A stretch of DNA of 64,000 bases. It comes from Xiphophorus maculatus. Lineage: Eukaryota > Chordata > Actinopteri > Cyprinodontiformes > Poeciliidae. The notes beneath the pieces were generated by a model, which was not told the origin of the DNA, did no database searches, and saw nothing but the letters and a program-made list of their open reading frames with translations. Location of the stretch: NCBI RefSeq assembly GCF_002775205.1, contig NC_036447.1, positions 8,358,501-8,422,500 on the forward strand, written 5' to 3'. The position numbers and the translations under genes are program-made. Positions 1 through 21,853 of this stretch are shown piece after piece (position 1 is the first letter of the stretch; each line of letters starts with the position of its first letter).

Positions 1-160
1 TTTTAAGTTCAAAATGGAAACCCCACTTATAGATACATTATATGAAGTGACACAGAAAGACTGTTTACTAATTTTGATGAATATGGTTCATAACTAAAGG
101 AAACCCAAATTTCTTTATGCATTTGAATTTTTATGTCATACAGTGCACACACAAATTGAA

Positions 161-242
161 TAGTGTATAGTGCACACATTCTTATGTCATATATGTCATA
201 CAGTGCACACATATGACATAAGAATGTGTGCACTATGCACTA
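161..242. repeat. Perfect foldback hairpin
   Basis: Arms 169-192 and 211-234 are perfect 24-base inverted complements around an 18-base spacer, and the pairing continues imperfectly to 161 and 242. It lies in AT-rich DNA downstream of the last visible ddx5 exon. Short repeats of a motif like CATACAGTGCACAC surround it. It may be a foldback element or part of a tandem-repeat patch; nothing shows that it is processed as an RNA. Confidence 0.7.
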
Positions 243-1588
243 CAATTTTCCTGGAAAATTACACTACAAAGTAGACCTATCAAAATTAAACATTTTGACA
301 AATTTGACAAATTTTCACAGGCCTATTGATAATTGTCCCAGAAGTTATTGCAATAAACAACAATATTGTTGTTTTGAGACCATTTTCAAGTAATATAATG
401 GTAATGGTATAATAATGCAAGACCACATTCTGAAAGATCAATAAACTTTAAATTCTAACAAACATTTAACACTGGAATTGGAAGAAATTTTAAATATCCA
501 AAATAACTAAACAAATCAACATGAATAAATAAATGTAATTATCTGAAAACAAAATTGTCCTTCAAAAAAAAATAAAAGAAAACAAAGGACTAGTTAAGAC
601 CAAAGCACCAGACTGAAAACTAGTTTTCATCATCCAAATGGAAATTAGTAAGGTCATTTTAATTTATCATGCGATTGATGCATTTCTTGTTTAATGCGAC
701 AGGTCTACTACAATTAGACCAATTTAATAAAGAAATCTAACTCCACAGATTGTTGTATCAAGGCATGTCTATGGAAGGTTGAGTGGAAGGAAAAACTGGT
801 GGGAAAAAGGGGCAAAACAGCCATAAGGGGAATTATGATGATAAGCTTATTCAATATTCTTTTCTGGGGGAATTGCAGTTCATGCGCTACAATGGTCACA
901 TTCCTTATGTTAAGCCATTTCAGAAACTTTCTCTGGGATGAGAAGTAAAGTACTGGACTGGATAAAACAGGAAGCAGTTACGTCACCATATATTTCATGC
1001 AAAAAAAACCTAATCAATAATTATCAATAAAGTCAGACGAAATGCTGTCTGTCAAAGCAGACAGCTGCAAAGCCAAATATACCTGTCCAACGTGCTGCCT
1101 CTGCAGATTTTAATCAAAATGAAAATGGGAAAAAGTAGCCAAACGATAATAAGTGCATACGCGCGTCTTCCTTTTGTAATATCGTGATATATTTTTCAGC
1201 CATATTGTCCAGTTCTACACCAAGTAAAGAGACAATTTTTTTCCTCACTATTAGAAGTTAAATCAGACCAAACTTCTCTTGTTTTAGGTTAGTTAGAATT
1301 ACAAAAATTATTTCAATTTGCTAAATGCCAGAAAACCTGGTGAGAATCTTTTTTTAGAGACTGAATTGTTTTGTTTTCTTTTAATTCAGAAGTTTACATA
1401 CAGGATATACCCTTCCCTTTCCTTACTGTGAAAGTTAAATAACCCACAATCCAGCAATACATCACATTATTGAACAAATGACCAAAACTTTCCCTCCCCC
1501 TCCTGAAACACAATTAGCAACAAGATGGCTGTTAGTATCAGCTTAGATTTATTTGTTGGACCAATACCGATGTTAATAATGACAAATA
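243..1588. other. AT-rich non-coding stretch
   Basis: No coding signal or recognisable gene was found on either strand. This would be the last ddx5 intron or its 3' flank. The glycine/arginine-rich C-terminal coding sequence expected of ddx5 is not visible here. Confidence 0.5.
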
Positions 1589-1985
1589 CAGCTCTATAAA
1601 AAATTAAGAGACCACTTGAAATGATCCGTTTCTCTGATTTTATTTTTATAGGTAATATTTGAGTAAAATGAACATTATTCTTTTTCTCTATGAACTATTG
1701 ACAGCATGTCTGTGAAATTCCAAGCAAAGATTTAGTATTTATTTGCAGAAAATGAGAAATGGTCAAAATAACAAAAAAGATGCAGTGCTTTCAGACCTCA
1801 AATAATGCAAAGAAAACAAGTTCATATTCATTTAGAAGCAACAATACTAATGTTTTAACTCAGGAAGAGTTCAGAAATCAATAATTGGTGGAATAACAAG
1901 GAGGTTTTCAATGCGGTTCAGTGCAGTGGACTCTTAAGTTTTTTCCAGAGCTGTATCTTGACGTTAGTGCCGATATATTGTGTGT
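1589..1985. repeat. Dispersed DNA-transposon relic, copy 1 (Tc1/mariner-like)
   Basis: This shares long near-identical stretches with 6,943-7,290, including the opening ACAGCTCT followed by an AAGAGACCACTT block and a later GGAGGTTTTCAATG block. It resembles the ends of a widespread fish Tc1-like element. The transposase is absent. The family name is from memory and is inference; the repeat relation is seen directly. Confidence 0.55.
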
Positions 1986-2055
1986 CCTTAATAACAAAGC
2001 CATAAAAAGTTTATTACCTACAAAAATTGGTAATTTAATTTTTGTTTTAGTTTAC

Positions 2056-10916
<8,861 letters not shown>

Positions 10917-11110
10917 TGTTTAGAAAATCGCTGCGGAAAGGTAAATTAAGTCAAAAATATTGTCAGTCGGTCTATAAGTCTGGTGAGCGATAGGGCTGTT
11001 AGAAGAACCGGGTGAAAAGAAAATGCCGGCCGGCTCACAAACACAGACCATCGAGGCGGAAATGACCTCAGAGGCGGCGACTTACATGCATATCCATCCG
11101 CGTCCGAAAA
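10917..11110 (-). promoter_or_regulatory. Probable 5' UTR and promoter region of ddx5
   Basis: This is immediately upstream of the ddx5 start codon and is locally richer in G+C and CpG than its surroundings, including GCCGGCCGGC near 11,026. The promoter role is inferred from position; no start site can be placed. Confidence 0.4.
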
Positions 11111-12977
11111 ACATTTGTTGTGGTCCTACTTTGTACCTGAAATTACCATCAAATACGTTCCCCTCTTGGCTTTATGAATGGTGATGATATTTTACCAGTA
11201 AGCTTAATTTGTGATACTCAAGTTCCTTTGGAATATATATGTAATTTACAAAATAAATGCAAACAAATTAAATCTGATGAAGTTGAAAACAGTGAAACAG
11301 GAAAATGCACCAAAGGTTGTATTTCTATAACTGAAGTCAAAAATTTCATTTGGAAATTAAATCAATACAAACTTCATTATGTTCCTGTTTCAAGTTCAAA
11401 AACCAGTGCAACTTCCCAATGGGTATGCTCAGTGATCACTGGAACCATTAGCAGCAAAATAAACAAATAATCTATTTGTTTGTCATTTGCACTTTCAAAC
11501 ACTTTTCAAACACTTTTAGTAAGCATTGACATGTTTACTAAAAGAGGGTTAGCCACAACATGTGACTGATTTATTGAGATACAAATGATTAGATGTGTGA
11601 ATCGATTTCTCTTTACTTCAGGTATCAGTTTATTAAAGGTAGCCATATTAGATTTTGAGGTCAATGTTGATGACTTTCCTACTTAGAATTATGAATTTTA
11701 TGATCCTTTTCATTTAATCTTGAAAATGTCAGCTTCTAAGTTAAACTGGATAATGTAATTGAACCAAACCTTTCACTCAGTCATGCAGGGCCAATTTATT
11801 GAGTTATGACAGCACAACAAACTGAAAACAATAAACTGCTTTTTCTGTTTGTATCAAAGTTTTAAATTGTGTGTTTATCGAGTTTTCTGAGTTTTAACTT
11901 GATAAAACAGTTTGAGAACCTGTGGAGGAGACTGTCTCTTTGCATTAAACCAGTAGAAGAGCCTATCAACACTCTCCCCAGAGGCCAGTCACTTCCCCAA
12001 GCTGGTATCAAGTCTGCGGATGAGTTTGTCCCATTTTGGTTTTTCACTTACTTCCCCTTTCTGCCCATTCTGATGCTTGCTTATGACGATAGAAAGCCAT
12101 GTTCACCACATCTAGATGCCTAAATGTTTTGGGTTGAACCCAATGGTTGAACCACCTGATTGGCTGAAGCAAGTTTTGATGTTAAGTAATTGAACGGTTG
12201 ACCTTCAAAGTGGCCTATGGGTGTTACAATTAGCTGTCTGTTGTGTCTTTTTATGAAATCCGCACACAGCTTATTATACTGTAATGTTTTGCACAGATTG
12301 CACATTTATTTGAACGGTAATGGTGCTAATGTAACATTTTGTTTTCTACTTGTGAAGCTGAGATTGAAAGAAAATCCTCATATCCAGCAAAAATGGATGC
12401 TGTCATTTTGGACAGTTTGCTTCTGCACAGTTTTATACTTTTGCAGTTTTTGGTCCATTTCTTGACTTTTCCAGGTTTGAAGAGGAGCTCTGTGCTTTTC
12501 TGCTGTGGTTTGTTTTGGCACAAAATGGAAGTAAGTGACGTGGAAATTGTTCCAAAAACAGCAGGCCTCAGTCCCAATCCAAAACATTTTCTTAGCTGAT
12601 GTAAATTATCTCCTGTTCTTTCACCTGAAACAGAGAAACACACATTTTTTAAAACCCCAAATTTCACAAATAGAAAATTGAAAGATTTTCAAAGGTGCTT
12701 AAACATGAATGCAAAAGAGTAGATTTCTATTACTGTCACAAAAAATCCCTTATTTTGGAGGTTGTAATTTCCTGTTTTTATGAGGGGGAACAAACAATGC
12801 CAAAACTGAGAATAAATATAAGTGAAATAAACCAGAAAGGGAGAAATCTAAAACCAGAGAAACCAGAAGAAATGATGAAAACTGATCAATATATCAAAAA
12901 CACATAACATAAACCACACGTTAAAAACCAAAACACCCAAGAACTGGGACATAAAAGCTTCAAATTTAAATACATAC
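11111..12977. other. Intergenic stretch without a recognised gene
   Basis: An open frame at 11,174-11,470 (plus, 98 codons, NGDDILPVSLICD near its start) is unlike any family I know and has no supporting exon structure. Other open frames overlap in both directions and look accidental. Confidence 0.4.
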
Positions 12978-13039
12978 TGTTCTAGTTGATGAGATGCCAG
13001 TTTAAGTTTGTCATTATGGACAGTTGCCTTCAATTTGTC
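12978..13039 (-). other. Possible short coiled-coil exon
   Basis: A 62-base open segment reading DKLKATVHNDKLKLASHQLE is preceded by a pyrimidine-rich ACACAG acceptor and followed by GTATGT. The heptad-like sequence could be an extra neck exon of the lectin-like gene upstream. It begins in phase 0, whereas the previous exon ends after one base of a codon, so it does not join that exon directly. Low confidence. Confidence 0.2.
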
Positions 13040-14640
13040 CTGTGTGAAACAGATAAAATATTCATGATTGGAAACTAGATTTAGGTTGATGCTTCCAGAG
13101 TAACTGTATGATACGGTAGCTTTAGGTCATCAAAAAAATCTGATCAAATAAAATCTCACCACAGATAGTATTTCAACACAATTTAAGTATTTAATAGCAA
13201 AACTCAATCAATACATTATCAGGATATTACTGACCTAACAGAACAGTTAATAAAGTTAAATAAAACACTTCAAGGATGAATAAAACCCATTTATAATTGA
13301 TCACTTTTTAAGTTTCTGTACTTTCTAAGCTTTGTTTTCTTTTCATCTGGCCTCTCCTCTCATCTTGGCAGGAAACATAGTAAAATTTTAGATTACTTTT
13401 TGATTTTTCCTCACAGTGGTGCTGTTGAACTGGGGGATTTTCCCATCGGTATAGTTCCACTTTCCCTCAAAAGAAGGAAGCTGGTTTAATGTGTATGTCT
13501 AAGGTTTCAGAGAAAGTCACTCATGATGATTTAATGTTACCTCAGTAACTTTAAGTGTCTGTAAGTGGTGAGTCAGATAACCACATTTCCCTACATTAAA
13601 TTATAGAAAATGTATTTAAATCTTCAGTCATCGAACTGGTTGGTACAAGATACCTGGAAGAGTCAGGTAGAAAATAATCAAAACTTCAAATGTAAAAGTG
13701 ACTAAAGGGTAAAAGAGCCACCATCCCATTTGGTCTTGGTGCATTTTGTCCCTTCGCCAATCCATGCTCTAATTTCTGTGTATGGTTTGGCACCAATTCA
13801 TGCCCAGAACTGCCATGAAACTACAAAGATATAAAAGTGACTGGAACGACCAGCATTGCTTTTTTAAAATGTCAGCCACCCCATTTTTAAAAATCTTTTT
13901 ATACCCAACTTATTTGTATGTTATAAATTGGGTTACAGAACTGAGAAATTGCTTCTTTGTCTCAGTTTTGGGCTTTTCACAGCCCAAAACTGTGAAACAG
14001 ACAGATCATCTCAGCAGACATTTTTGCTGATGTGGTATCCAACTATTTTACAACTGTCCAAAACACGACTGTTAGGTTAATTAGTTGTTCTAAATTGTCT
14101 TTATCTATTGGTGTATGTGCCTGGTTGTTTGTCCTGTTTGGTCTGGGATTTATCCACCTTTCAATCAACAACTTTTAGAGAAAAGCTCTTGCCCAACAGC
14201 AACATTTTAGTGATTATTTGTCTCCATAATCCACCAAAATACTCATCTAAGAGATTTAAAGTAATATCCAACAGGTAAAAAAAAATCATGGGTACAAAAT
14301 GGAGGCAGGTTGAAGGACATGACCAGAAGAATATCATTGATGAATATTATGAAAACAAAGATTTTTTTATGCTTCAAAATACATGGAGGATGAAAATCAC
14401 AATATTATTTTATTATTTAATCCAAAATGAGAAAGGAAAAAGGTTTGCAATTCACTGTATAATAGGAGGAACCACACATCTAAAGTTAAAACCCTTTTAA
14501 AGAGCTTTATACATCACAATAATGTTTACTGTTCTACTTCCTCTCTGTTTTTTTAACCTAATAGACATAGACATCTACCTAGAACTTAAAAACAAATATA
14601 ATGTGATCACTGTAGTGCGTGTCATGATTTGGATCCTTAC

Positions 14641-15297
14641 CGCAGGACTTGTTGCGCCAGGTGTCTATCTTTTTCCTGAGCTCAGTGTTAATAATAGTTA
14701 ACTGTTCAGTCAGGTTCCTGTAATCAGAGTTACTTTTCTCCAGCTGCTTTTTGTCGCTTTGGTCCTGAGACTCTGTTGCAACACGAAGGAAAACAAAATA
14801 AATAGTTTTGCAGGATGTTCCATCATATGGTAAACATACAACTTTGGGTATTTTTTTCCCTTTATTTAAAAAAAGAATTACTTTGGACTGCGAGGTAGAT
14901 GTTTCCAGCCAGTAGGAGCAAACACACCACACCCATGAAAACACAGGCCCATTTGAAAGTACTCCTCTTCACGGACGTTTCGCTGCCAAAGGACACTAAA
15001 CAGGGAGTAAATACCTTAACATGTATCTAAAGTACCGTAAACTACCAAAGCTAAATCAAGGAATATTTTGTTTTTGCTACAGTACAGCAGCTTCTACACA
15101 GAATCAGCAGCACTCTTACTTTTGGACTGAGTCTGTGAAAGTCCTGAAGGGTTTGGCGACGTGTCCTCCACCCAGGGGATGTCGAATACTCGCAGGCTTT
15201 CTGTACTCACGTAGATGTCCACCATGCTTTCCCTGCTGTCCTGTTCAAAGTGAACATGTTTAACACAGCCAGGCTCCACAGACAGGCTACCTGACAT
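14641..15297 (-). pseudogene. C-type-lectin-like type II membrane protein, N-terminal exons only
   Basis: Three exons join in frame: 15297-15120, 14995-14882 and 14772-14641. The first gives a cytoplasmic part starting MSGSLSVEPG and containing VDIYVSTESL. The second gives a membrane segment (FKWACVFMGVVCLLLLAGN) preceded by basic residues. The third gives a charged neck with a YRNLTEQL heptad pattern ending WRNKSCG. This is the usual layout of fish CD209/CLEC-like receptors. ATG 15,297 is used because the longer frame opens only with GTG. The lectin domain that should follow was not found down to the ddx5 promoter. Either its exons have decayed, or this is a truncated copy or a membrane-stalk protein. 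Splice sites and frame of the three exons are intact. Confidence 0.6.
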
Positions 15298-16079
15298 TGT
15301 TTCTGCATAGATATTCCCAACATATACTGTTCTTAGCAGCTGCTGTTCTGGTTTCACTCTTTTGTTTTACTAATCTCTGATGTGGGATGATTTCCAAAAG
15401 AGGTAGAGCACTTGGTATATAAAAGGGGAAGAGTTAAAATTAGGAAGTTAAGGTTTGAGTGTCTGTTTGTTTTTCATAGATCTGCATGAGCATCATATTT
15501 TCCATTTTGTGATTGAGAACTAGAAGCCGTTTTCACATTTTAGTCAGAAGAAATTATCGTTTTTAATGTGACTTCCTGTCTTGGTTGGCATAGGGCAGCT
15601 AGTTTCACTCCCAAAAAGTTTTTTGTTGCTTGTTTTCATGTCAAATCAATGTAACTCCCTGCAGTGTAAACACTTTAGGCATCACAGGAAAATACTACTG
15701 AATGTTGGGTGGCTGATGACCCTGAAATTAGAGTAATAGGAAATACGATTGTTGATTAAATGTTAAAACAACTTGCCATACAAAGTCTGATCGAAAAGTC
15801 TTCCAGCCTAATTTAAAGGGCTATTGTAAATGTTATTAAACATTCAGGATTATATGTGGGTCAAGGTCATGCATATTTAGAAGAGAGGTTCTTTAATACG
15901 TTCAGCGAGTCATCTCTACAGAAAAAAGTTAATCTTTGCAAATTAGTCATTCTTTCTGAAGGTAGATACTATTAAGCTTAGATGTTCGATTTATTATTTC
16001 TCATCAATAGAAAATCTCGGATCAAAATTCACATATGTAGAAATGTACTGAAGGTGTTAACAACCGTTGCAGAGTATAA

Positions 16080-16420
16080 AAAAAGATTTTATTTAATTTT
16101 TACATACTTGTTAAAACTTTGTCATGATGTCATGACAGTATAATACAAGACAGGTAATGTGAAAAAATCCAAGTTCCTTTGCATTCTCCTATGGTCTGAA
16201 CAAATACACAGTTCCTTTGGAAACAACCAATCAGAATCATGGGGAGGGTCTTGGGGCTGACAATCATTCTTGTGTACAAGCTGCTCACAGTCTCCTCCTT
16301 TCTCTCTGTAATGCTACATCAAGTTCATTGAAACAGTGGAAAAACTGTTTTCCTGTAATGGTGAGTTGCTTATCCACCGTTAGCACATTGTGTCATTAAC
16401 TAGGAGCAACACATTTTTCC
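16080..16420. repeat. Dispersed repeat related to 3,860-4,450
   Basis: This shares ordered words with the ddx5-intron copy, including TGTTAAAACT, CATGACAGTATAATA and AAACTGTTTTCCTGTAAT. Divergence is high and no protein is encoded. Confidence 0.4.
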
Positions 16421-16639
16421 AGACAGCAATAGTGGCACAGGGAGAAAGTCTATTTTGACTTTTTCACATATTATCTGCCTTATATTACAGCCACACTATT
16501 ATAAGTTTGAACAAATGTGTAAAAAAAATCTAAAAAATTTTCAAAGTTACATACTGCAGATTAAATTACATCAGAGACCCCTCCTCTTACATACAATAAT
16601 TCAGATCTATTTATAGTTAATTGTTTCTTCCCATTTTAC

Positions 16640-18914
16640 ATGTTTAGGAAAGTGCAGAGGACGGCGCATCTGTCAACTGCCAGATAGCTGCGTTACCACT
16701 GTGTTCTTTTAGATATGTCAAACATAACCATTAAACGCTGTACAGTTTTTAATCCAGCTACTCTTTTGCCAGCACCTGTGGAAGGCCAACCACATGACTG
16801 TGTTGCTGAATGGGACGTCCTGTGTTTTCCCCGACCTGATCTGAAGCAAGAACCGCTCTCAGATGCAGAACTCACATTGTTTGTTGATGGAAGTGCATCC
16901 AGAGATCCGCACTCTGGCGCCATCTTTCACCACTTCAAAAGACCCCATTTCTTTAGGAGACGCGGCAGCTGATGCTGCTGCAAAATCTGCAGCCAGAAGG
17001 TCTCTTACCCAAAACCATTCGCTACTAAAAGTAAGAGCACTGACACCTTTGCCTCTTACTTTACAAGATTTTCAATCCCATGCAAATCCCAAAGAAAAGT
17101 CTGTCTGGAAGTCTCAAGGGGCTGAACTTAAAGATGGTGTCTGGATTGGTCCAAATGACAATCCCTGCCTCCCTGAAACATTTTTCAGACCCTTCTGCGT
17201 GACGTCACATGGTGTTGACCATGTGTCGAAGGGAGGAATGTTGAGGGAGATGGACAAATTATGGTTTACAGTAAATTCTTCACAGTAAACTTTTCAAAAT
17301 CAGCTCACATTTTTTGTGAAAACTGCATTATCTGTGCTCAAAACAACATTGCAAAACGTCACAAAATGCAAGGAACAGGAGCACACTCACAGACACACAG
17401 ACCTTTTCAACATGTAATGATTGATTTTATTGAGCTCACCCCATGTGAAAAGAAAAAAAAATTGTTTAGTGATGGTTGACATGTTTTCAAAATGGGTTGC
17501 AGCGTTCCCAGTTCAAACAGCAGATGCCTCCACAGTAGCAAAGATCCTCTTAAGGGAGGGAATTTGCCGCTGGGGAGTGCCTAGAAGAATTTCTAGTGAT
17601 AAAGGAAGACACTTTGCAAATCAAATACTTACTGAACTGTCTAAAATGTTGAATCTGGATCTAACAAAACATTGTTCTTACCATCCACCGTCAGGTAGCG
17701 CTGTTGAGAGGGAAAATGGCACACTAAAGTTAAAACTAACTAAAATATGTGAAGAAACAGGTTTGAACTGGGTACAGACTCTTCCAATTGCCCTAATGTA
17801 TATGCGAATGAGACGTTGTCAGAAAAATAACCTCAGTCCTTTTGAAATTCTCTTTGCAGGTCCTCCAAACACGGGGATGGGACCCCCAGACAGTTCTGGG
17901 AAAGATCTAACCACATGTGATGATAACATGATTAATTATTGCATTTCTCTAGCAGATCAGCTGAAAACCTTTAGACAACAGGCCCAAGGAGGCCAACCAG
18001 CACCAGCTACTAAACCACTGCATGATATACAACCAGGAGATTTTGTGTTTATTAGGAATTTTAGGAGGAAAAACTGGTGATCCCACCGGGGCCATCCATC
18101 AGAGGATGCTGAGGCAGCATTAAGAACATGGAGGGAACCAGACAACATCATCAGCGACACTGGATCACAGATGCCTTGTGGCTTGTGTATTAATTGTGGT
18201 GGAAGACAGAAAAGACAGCGACAATGAGGAGTTATTACTTAATCCAAGTTTTTATTGCACTAAGTATATTGTATTATATTATGAAGGAATTTGAAGTTTC
18301 TAACTCTTTTGAAACTTTTTATTGTATGTGTTTTCATCTTTACTTTTATTCATCTTACTATAGAAATAATTATTTTTAAGTTGTTTCAAGAGAAACAAAA
18401 GGGAGGAATTGTGGAATAAAATAATTATTTACAGTGTGTTTACTTTTATTAGAAGTTTATTTAATATTAATCTTACAATGTTTAATCAGTTTATTATGTC
18501 TCACTCAGTCTTACAGAGTCATTGTTTCTCTTTTTAGCCTTCACAGTTTGCCTCAGTGTGTCAGAAGCTTAGCAACAGGCGATCAGTAAATAGTTGTCAT
18601 ACCTTGCGGAGTGACAGACCAGACCGACGACTCAGCGATTATTATTAGGCACAGAATATTCTGTCTGAAACCCATTTTTAACTGAAAGTTGCATTTTTCT
18701 CTGTGTGTGTATTAATCTGATTAGCTCCTTGGGAATGTTGGTGATGACACTGTGTCTGTGGGAGAAGGACGGTATACAGTATATGTAGAGAGGTGATTCC
18801 TTTGTCTAGTTAGATCTCTTCGGAGTTCTCCATCTGCGCAGATGTGAAATAAAGCTGTGTTTTGTTCTTTCTCTTTAACAAGGTTTGGACTTTGTTCATT
18901 TTTCTCGCTCCACA
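16640..18914 (+). mobile_element. Endogenous retrovirus fossil, pol 3' part plus 3' LTR
   Basis: A fossil of a gamma/epsilon-like retrovirus. Recognisable parts in order are an RNase H remnant, integrase (zinc-binding, catalytic core and C-terminal regions), a purine-rich tract near 18,398-18,409, and one 3' LTR at 18,410-18,914. The gag, protease and most RT parts and a 5' LTR are not seen. No clear env was recognised. It is broken, with the 5' half missing and roughly four further breaks, so it is not recent. Confidence 0.75.
18410..18914 (+). repeat. 3' LTR of the retroviral fossil
   Basis: It begins TGTGGA and ends TCCACA, a short inverted repeat, directly after the purine-rich tract. 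An AATAAA signal lies at 18,848-18,853. The length is about 505 bases. No matching 5' LTR is visible in the window. Confidence 0.65.
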
Positions 18915-18956
18915 TTTCCTCAAAATTTATAAGGTTATTTTTGCATTCATCTAGCA

Positions 18957-19260
18957 CAGGGGTCTCAAACTCGCGGCCCGCGGGCCAACTGCGGCCCTCG
19001 GGACGATGGTTTGTGGCCCCCGCCTTAATATGAAAGTTTAATGTTAGTGCGGCCCGCCAGTTTGATATAATTGGCACTTTTCAGTGTTGTGCGCGGAGCT
19101 GAACGAACTTACCAATCACGGTGGAGTATATTGCTCTCGGGGGCGGGACATCGGCCGGGCCTATTTGCATTTTCTATTTGTCATTATTTGCATGCGGTAC
19201 ATGCGCAATTTCCGCTTCACGTGCTTCAGCATCCAGTCTAGACCCAGAAGTTGCTGATCA
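18957..19260 (+). mobile_element. hAT transposon end (degenerate)
   Basis: A hAT-type terminus, CAGGGGTCTCAAACTCGCGG, opens the block and is followed by the GC-rich subterminal sequence typical of this fish family. Only fragments of coding sequence may follow. Confidence 0.5.
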
Positions 19261-19826
19261 GTGTAACGTAACTAAGGTTAGGGTTAGGCGTAGCAAAAAC
19301 GAACAGAAGTCAATACAAAATCCTCAGTTTGCACAAAAGTACAAGGATGTTTATTTGCACATTAAATTAATATGTTTTAAATGGGGAAAAAAACAACCAG
19401 CTTTGACGTGGCTTCTCATTTTAAAACGTAGAACAACCAAGCATTCAGTGAATCACATTATTATGTTACCTGTTTGTAAGGGAGAGGCTGCTGCCGCCAG
19501 TGTCAGCTTGCGATGCCGAGTGTAAGGTTTCTTCAGCAAAGAGAGGAGAAGAAGTGATCTTCACGTTTGCAGGTAAGTTTTCTACATTTAAAACAAAGTA
19601 TTTAGCTTGATTTATTTTGTGTGGAAAAGTTGACATCCTCCACATGAACAGAGTTGTTTCCAACCCTTAAACAGAAATAATATGCTGATTAAAATCCCTT
19701 TAAATATACTGTCAATATGGTTTTTACATACTTGTTAATTCAAATTCAAAAATACTTAATTGATTCCAAAAGGAAATTAAATATTTTTGTAACTAATATT
19801 AATTCAAATTCTTCAAATAGTTATTG

Positions 19827-19926
19827 CCTGGCAGACTCTATCTATAGATAGTCTGCCAGGATATTAGAGTAATACACTCTTGTATTAGTGTATTAGAGTC
19901 TAATACACTAATACAAGAGTGTATTA
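19827..19926. repeat. Two adjacent near-perfect palindromes
   Basis: The first is at 19,827-19,860, pairing CCTGGCAGACT with its complement around a short centre. The second is stronger: 19,870-19,897 and 19,899-19,926 are perfect 28-base inverted complements with a single base between them. It is AT-rich and lies about 300 bases outside the left palindrome arm. Confidence 0.9.
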
Positions 19927-20142
19927 GAACAAAATAGAAGTAAATTTCCATTAAAAAGCTAAAAAAAATATTAACTTAATCTCAAATATTTTGTAGAAAA
20001 AAACTTTTCTGAGTTTCAAAAGTCTAGAACAAGTTAGAAAAACTCTGAAATTTTCAGATTAACCTAAAAAAAATTATTTAAAAAACCCCAAAACCAACAG
20101 TAAAAAAAACCTTGACAATTTCTGGGTTTGAAATGTCTAAAA

Positions 20143-20223
20143 CAGGGGTCACCGACCTTTATCAGACTGGGAGCTCCTTCACGGGTCCAGAGTAACACGA
20201 AGGGCTACTTATTGATACAGACA
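20143..20223. mobile_element. Second hAT-like terminus
   Basis: Starts CAGGGGTCACCGACCTTT, another common fish hAT end, and continues up to the exact outer edge of the left inverted-repeat arm. It may be a separate element or the far side of a rearranged one. Confidence 0.35.
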
Positions 20224-21139
20224 TAAATGTTCTTGGCTCAGCCTTTATAACAATAATATATATACTGTATGTATATATGATTACATGCTGCCTGATCATA
20301 TTAATGTTAGGGACTACTCACAGTAGTTATCAGTAATAATTTACCATGGCAGATATGGTTAATTGCTATATTGTGATCAGAAGTTCTTGGTTCAGAGTTT
20401 TAAGTTTGATTCCCTTTTGGAGATTTTCTGTGTGATGATAAATTTCCCACCAGTGACTGAGAGCCTGGATTGGTGCTGCAGCTGCAGGGCTGGACGAACT
20501 GAGTACCCTGAGATTTTCCTTTGAATAAAAAAAGAAAAGAATAGTTCTTGTTTTATTATCTAACCCTCTTTACTATTAACAAAATTGTGGAGAAAAAAAT
20601 ATATTTTGTGTCCAATGATATTGTACACACAGCTGTGTAGAGTCTGTGGGGGTGAGGTGGGGCACAAAGCCTAAATCTGATTGGTCAGTTTGCTTTTGTT
20701 TATTTCACGGGTTGGCGTTTTTCTGTAAGCTAAACATGAATGAGTGGAGTTTGAACCTCCCGTAGTTCTAAGATCCCGCCTGAGCTTCTTACAGTGTGCG
20801 GTTCTGGCGGGTCGCCGGTTTATTTGCTTTTTTGAGGTTTCGCCAGCTGAATAACTGACGGGTCACCCGCTGGCCGACACCAGCAGATGCGCTGGGGGAA
20901 ACCCTGGATATATGTATAAACATCAATGACTCCTGGATTTCTGGGCTTCTCACCCTTTCTCTAAGGGAGCCCAGAGACCCTGCGGAGAAAACCCCTCCAG
21001 GATAACAAGGCAGTTCCCAGGAGGGGCACTCTCCAGTACCCCCTCCAAGGACTTAAAAAGGCTGGGTAAACAGTCAGAACCCGACCCAAACCCGTAGGTA
21101 GAGGGAGAGGCTGTCCTCTTGTTCACCCCAACGCACCAA

Positions 21140-21385
21140 GGCGGGAGGCAACAAGTCAGCCCACTCCTGCCCAGCGCCTCTCACAAGGGGCAACTCCAGG
21201 GTGGAAAACATCCAACCCGAAGAGTTTTTGCGGCGCTAGTGGCTCGTATTTTTCTGACAGCAGGCAGACAGGAAGGAGGGCGAGGAGAGGGGGCAAAGGT
21301 CGTCGAACCCGCGACGTCCGTTTCGAGGACTAAGGCCTCCAAACGTGGTGCGTGCTAACCCCCTGCGCCACCACAGCACGCCCCG
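21140..21385 (-). repeat. tRNA-derived SINE-like repeat (left arm)
   Basis: On the minus strand a tRNA-like head has an A-box-like GGCGCAGGGGGTTAGC and a B-box-like GCGGGTTCGAC, followed by a pyrimidine-rich tail. The right-arm counterpart is at about 49,478-49,725. Confidence 0.5.
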
Positions 21386-21404
21386 AGTCCGACTACTTCT
21401 AGCC

Positions 21405-21853
<449 letters not shown>

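Noticed and set aside
11174-11470. 98-codon plus-strand frame as a gene
   Set aside because: No recognisable family, promoter or splice context was seen. Kept only as a note.
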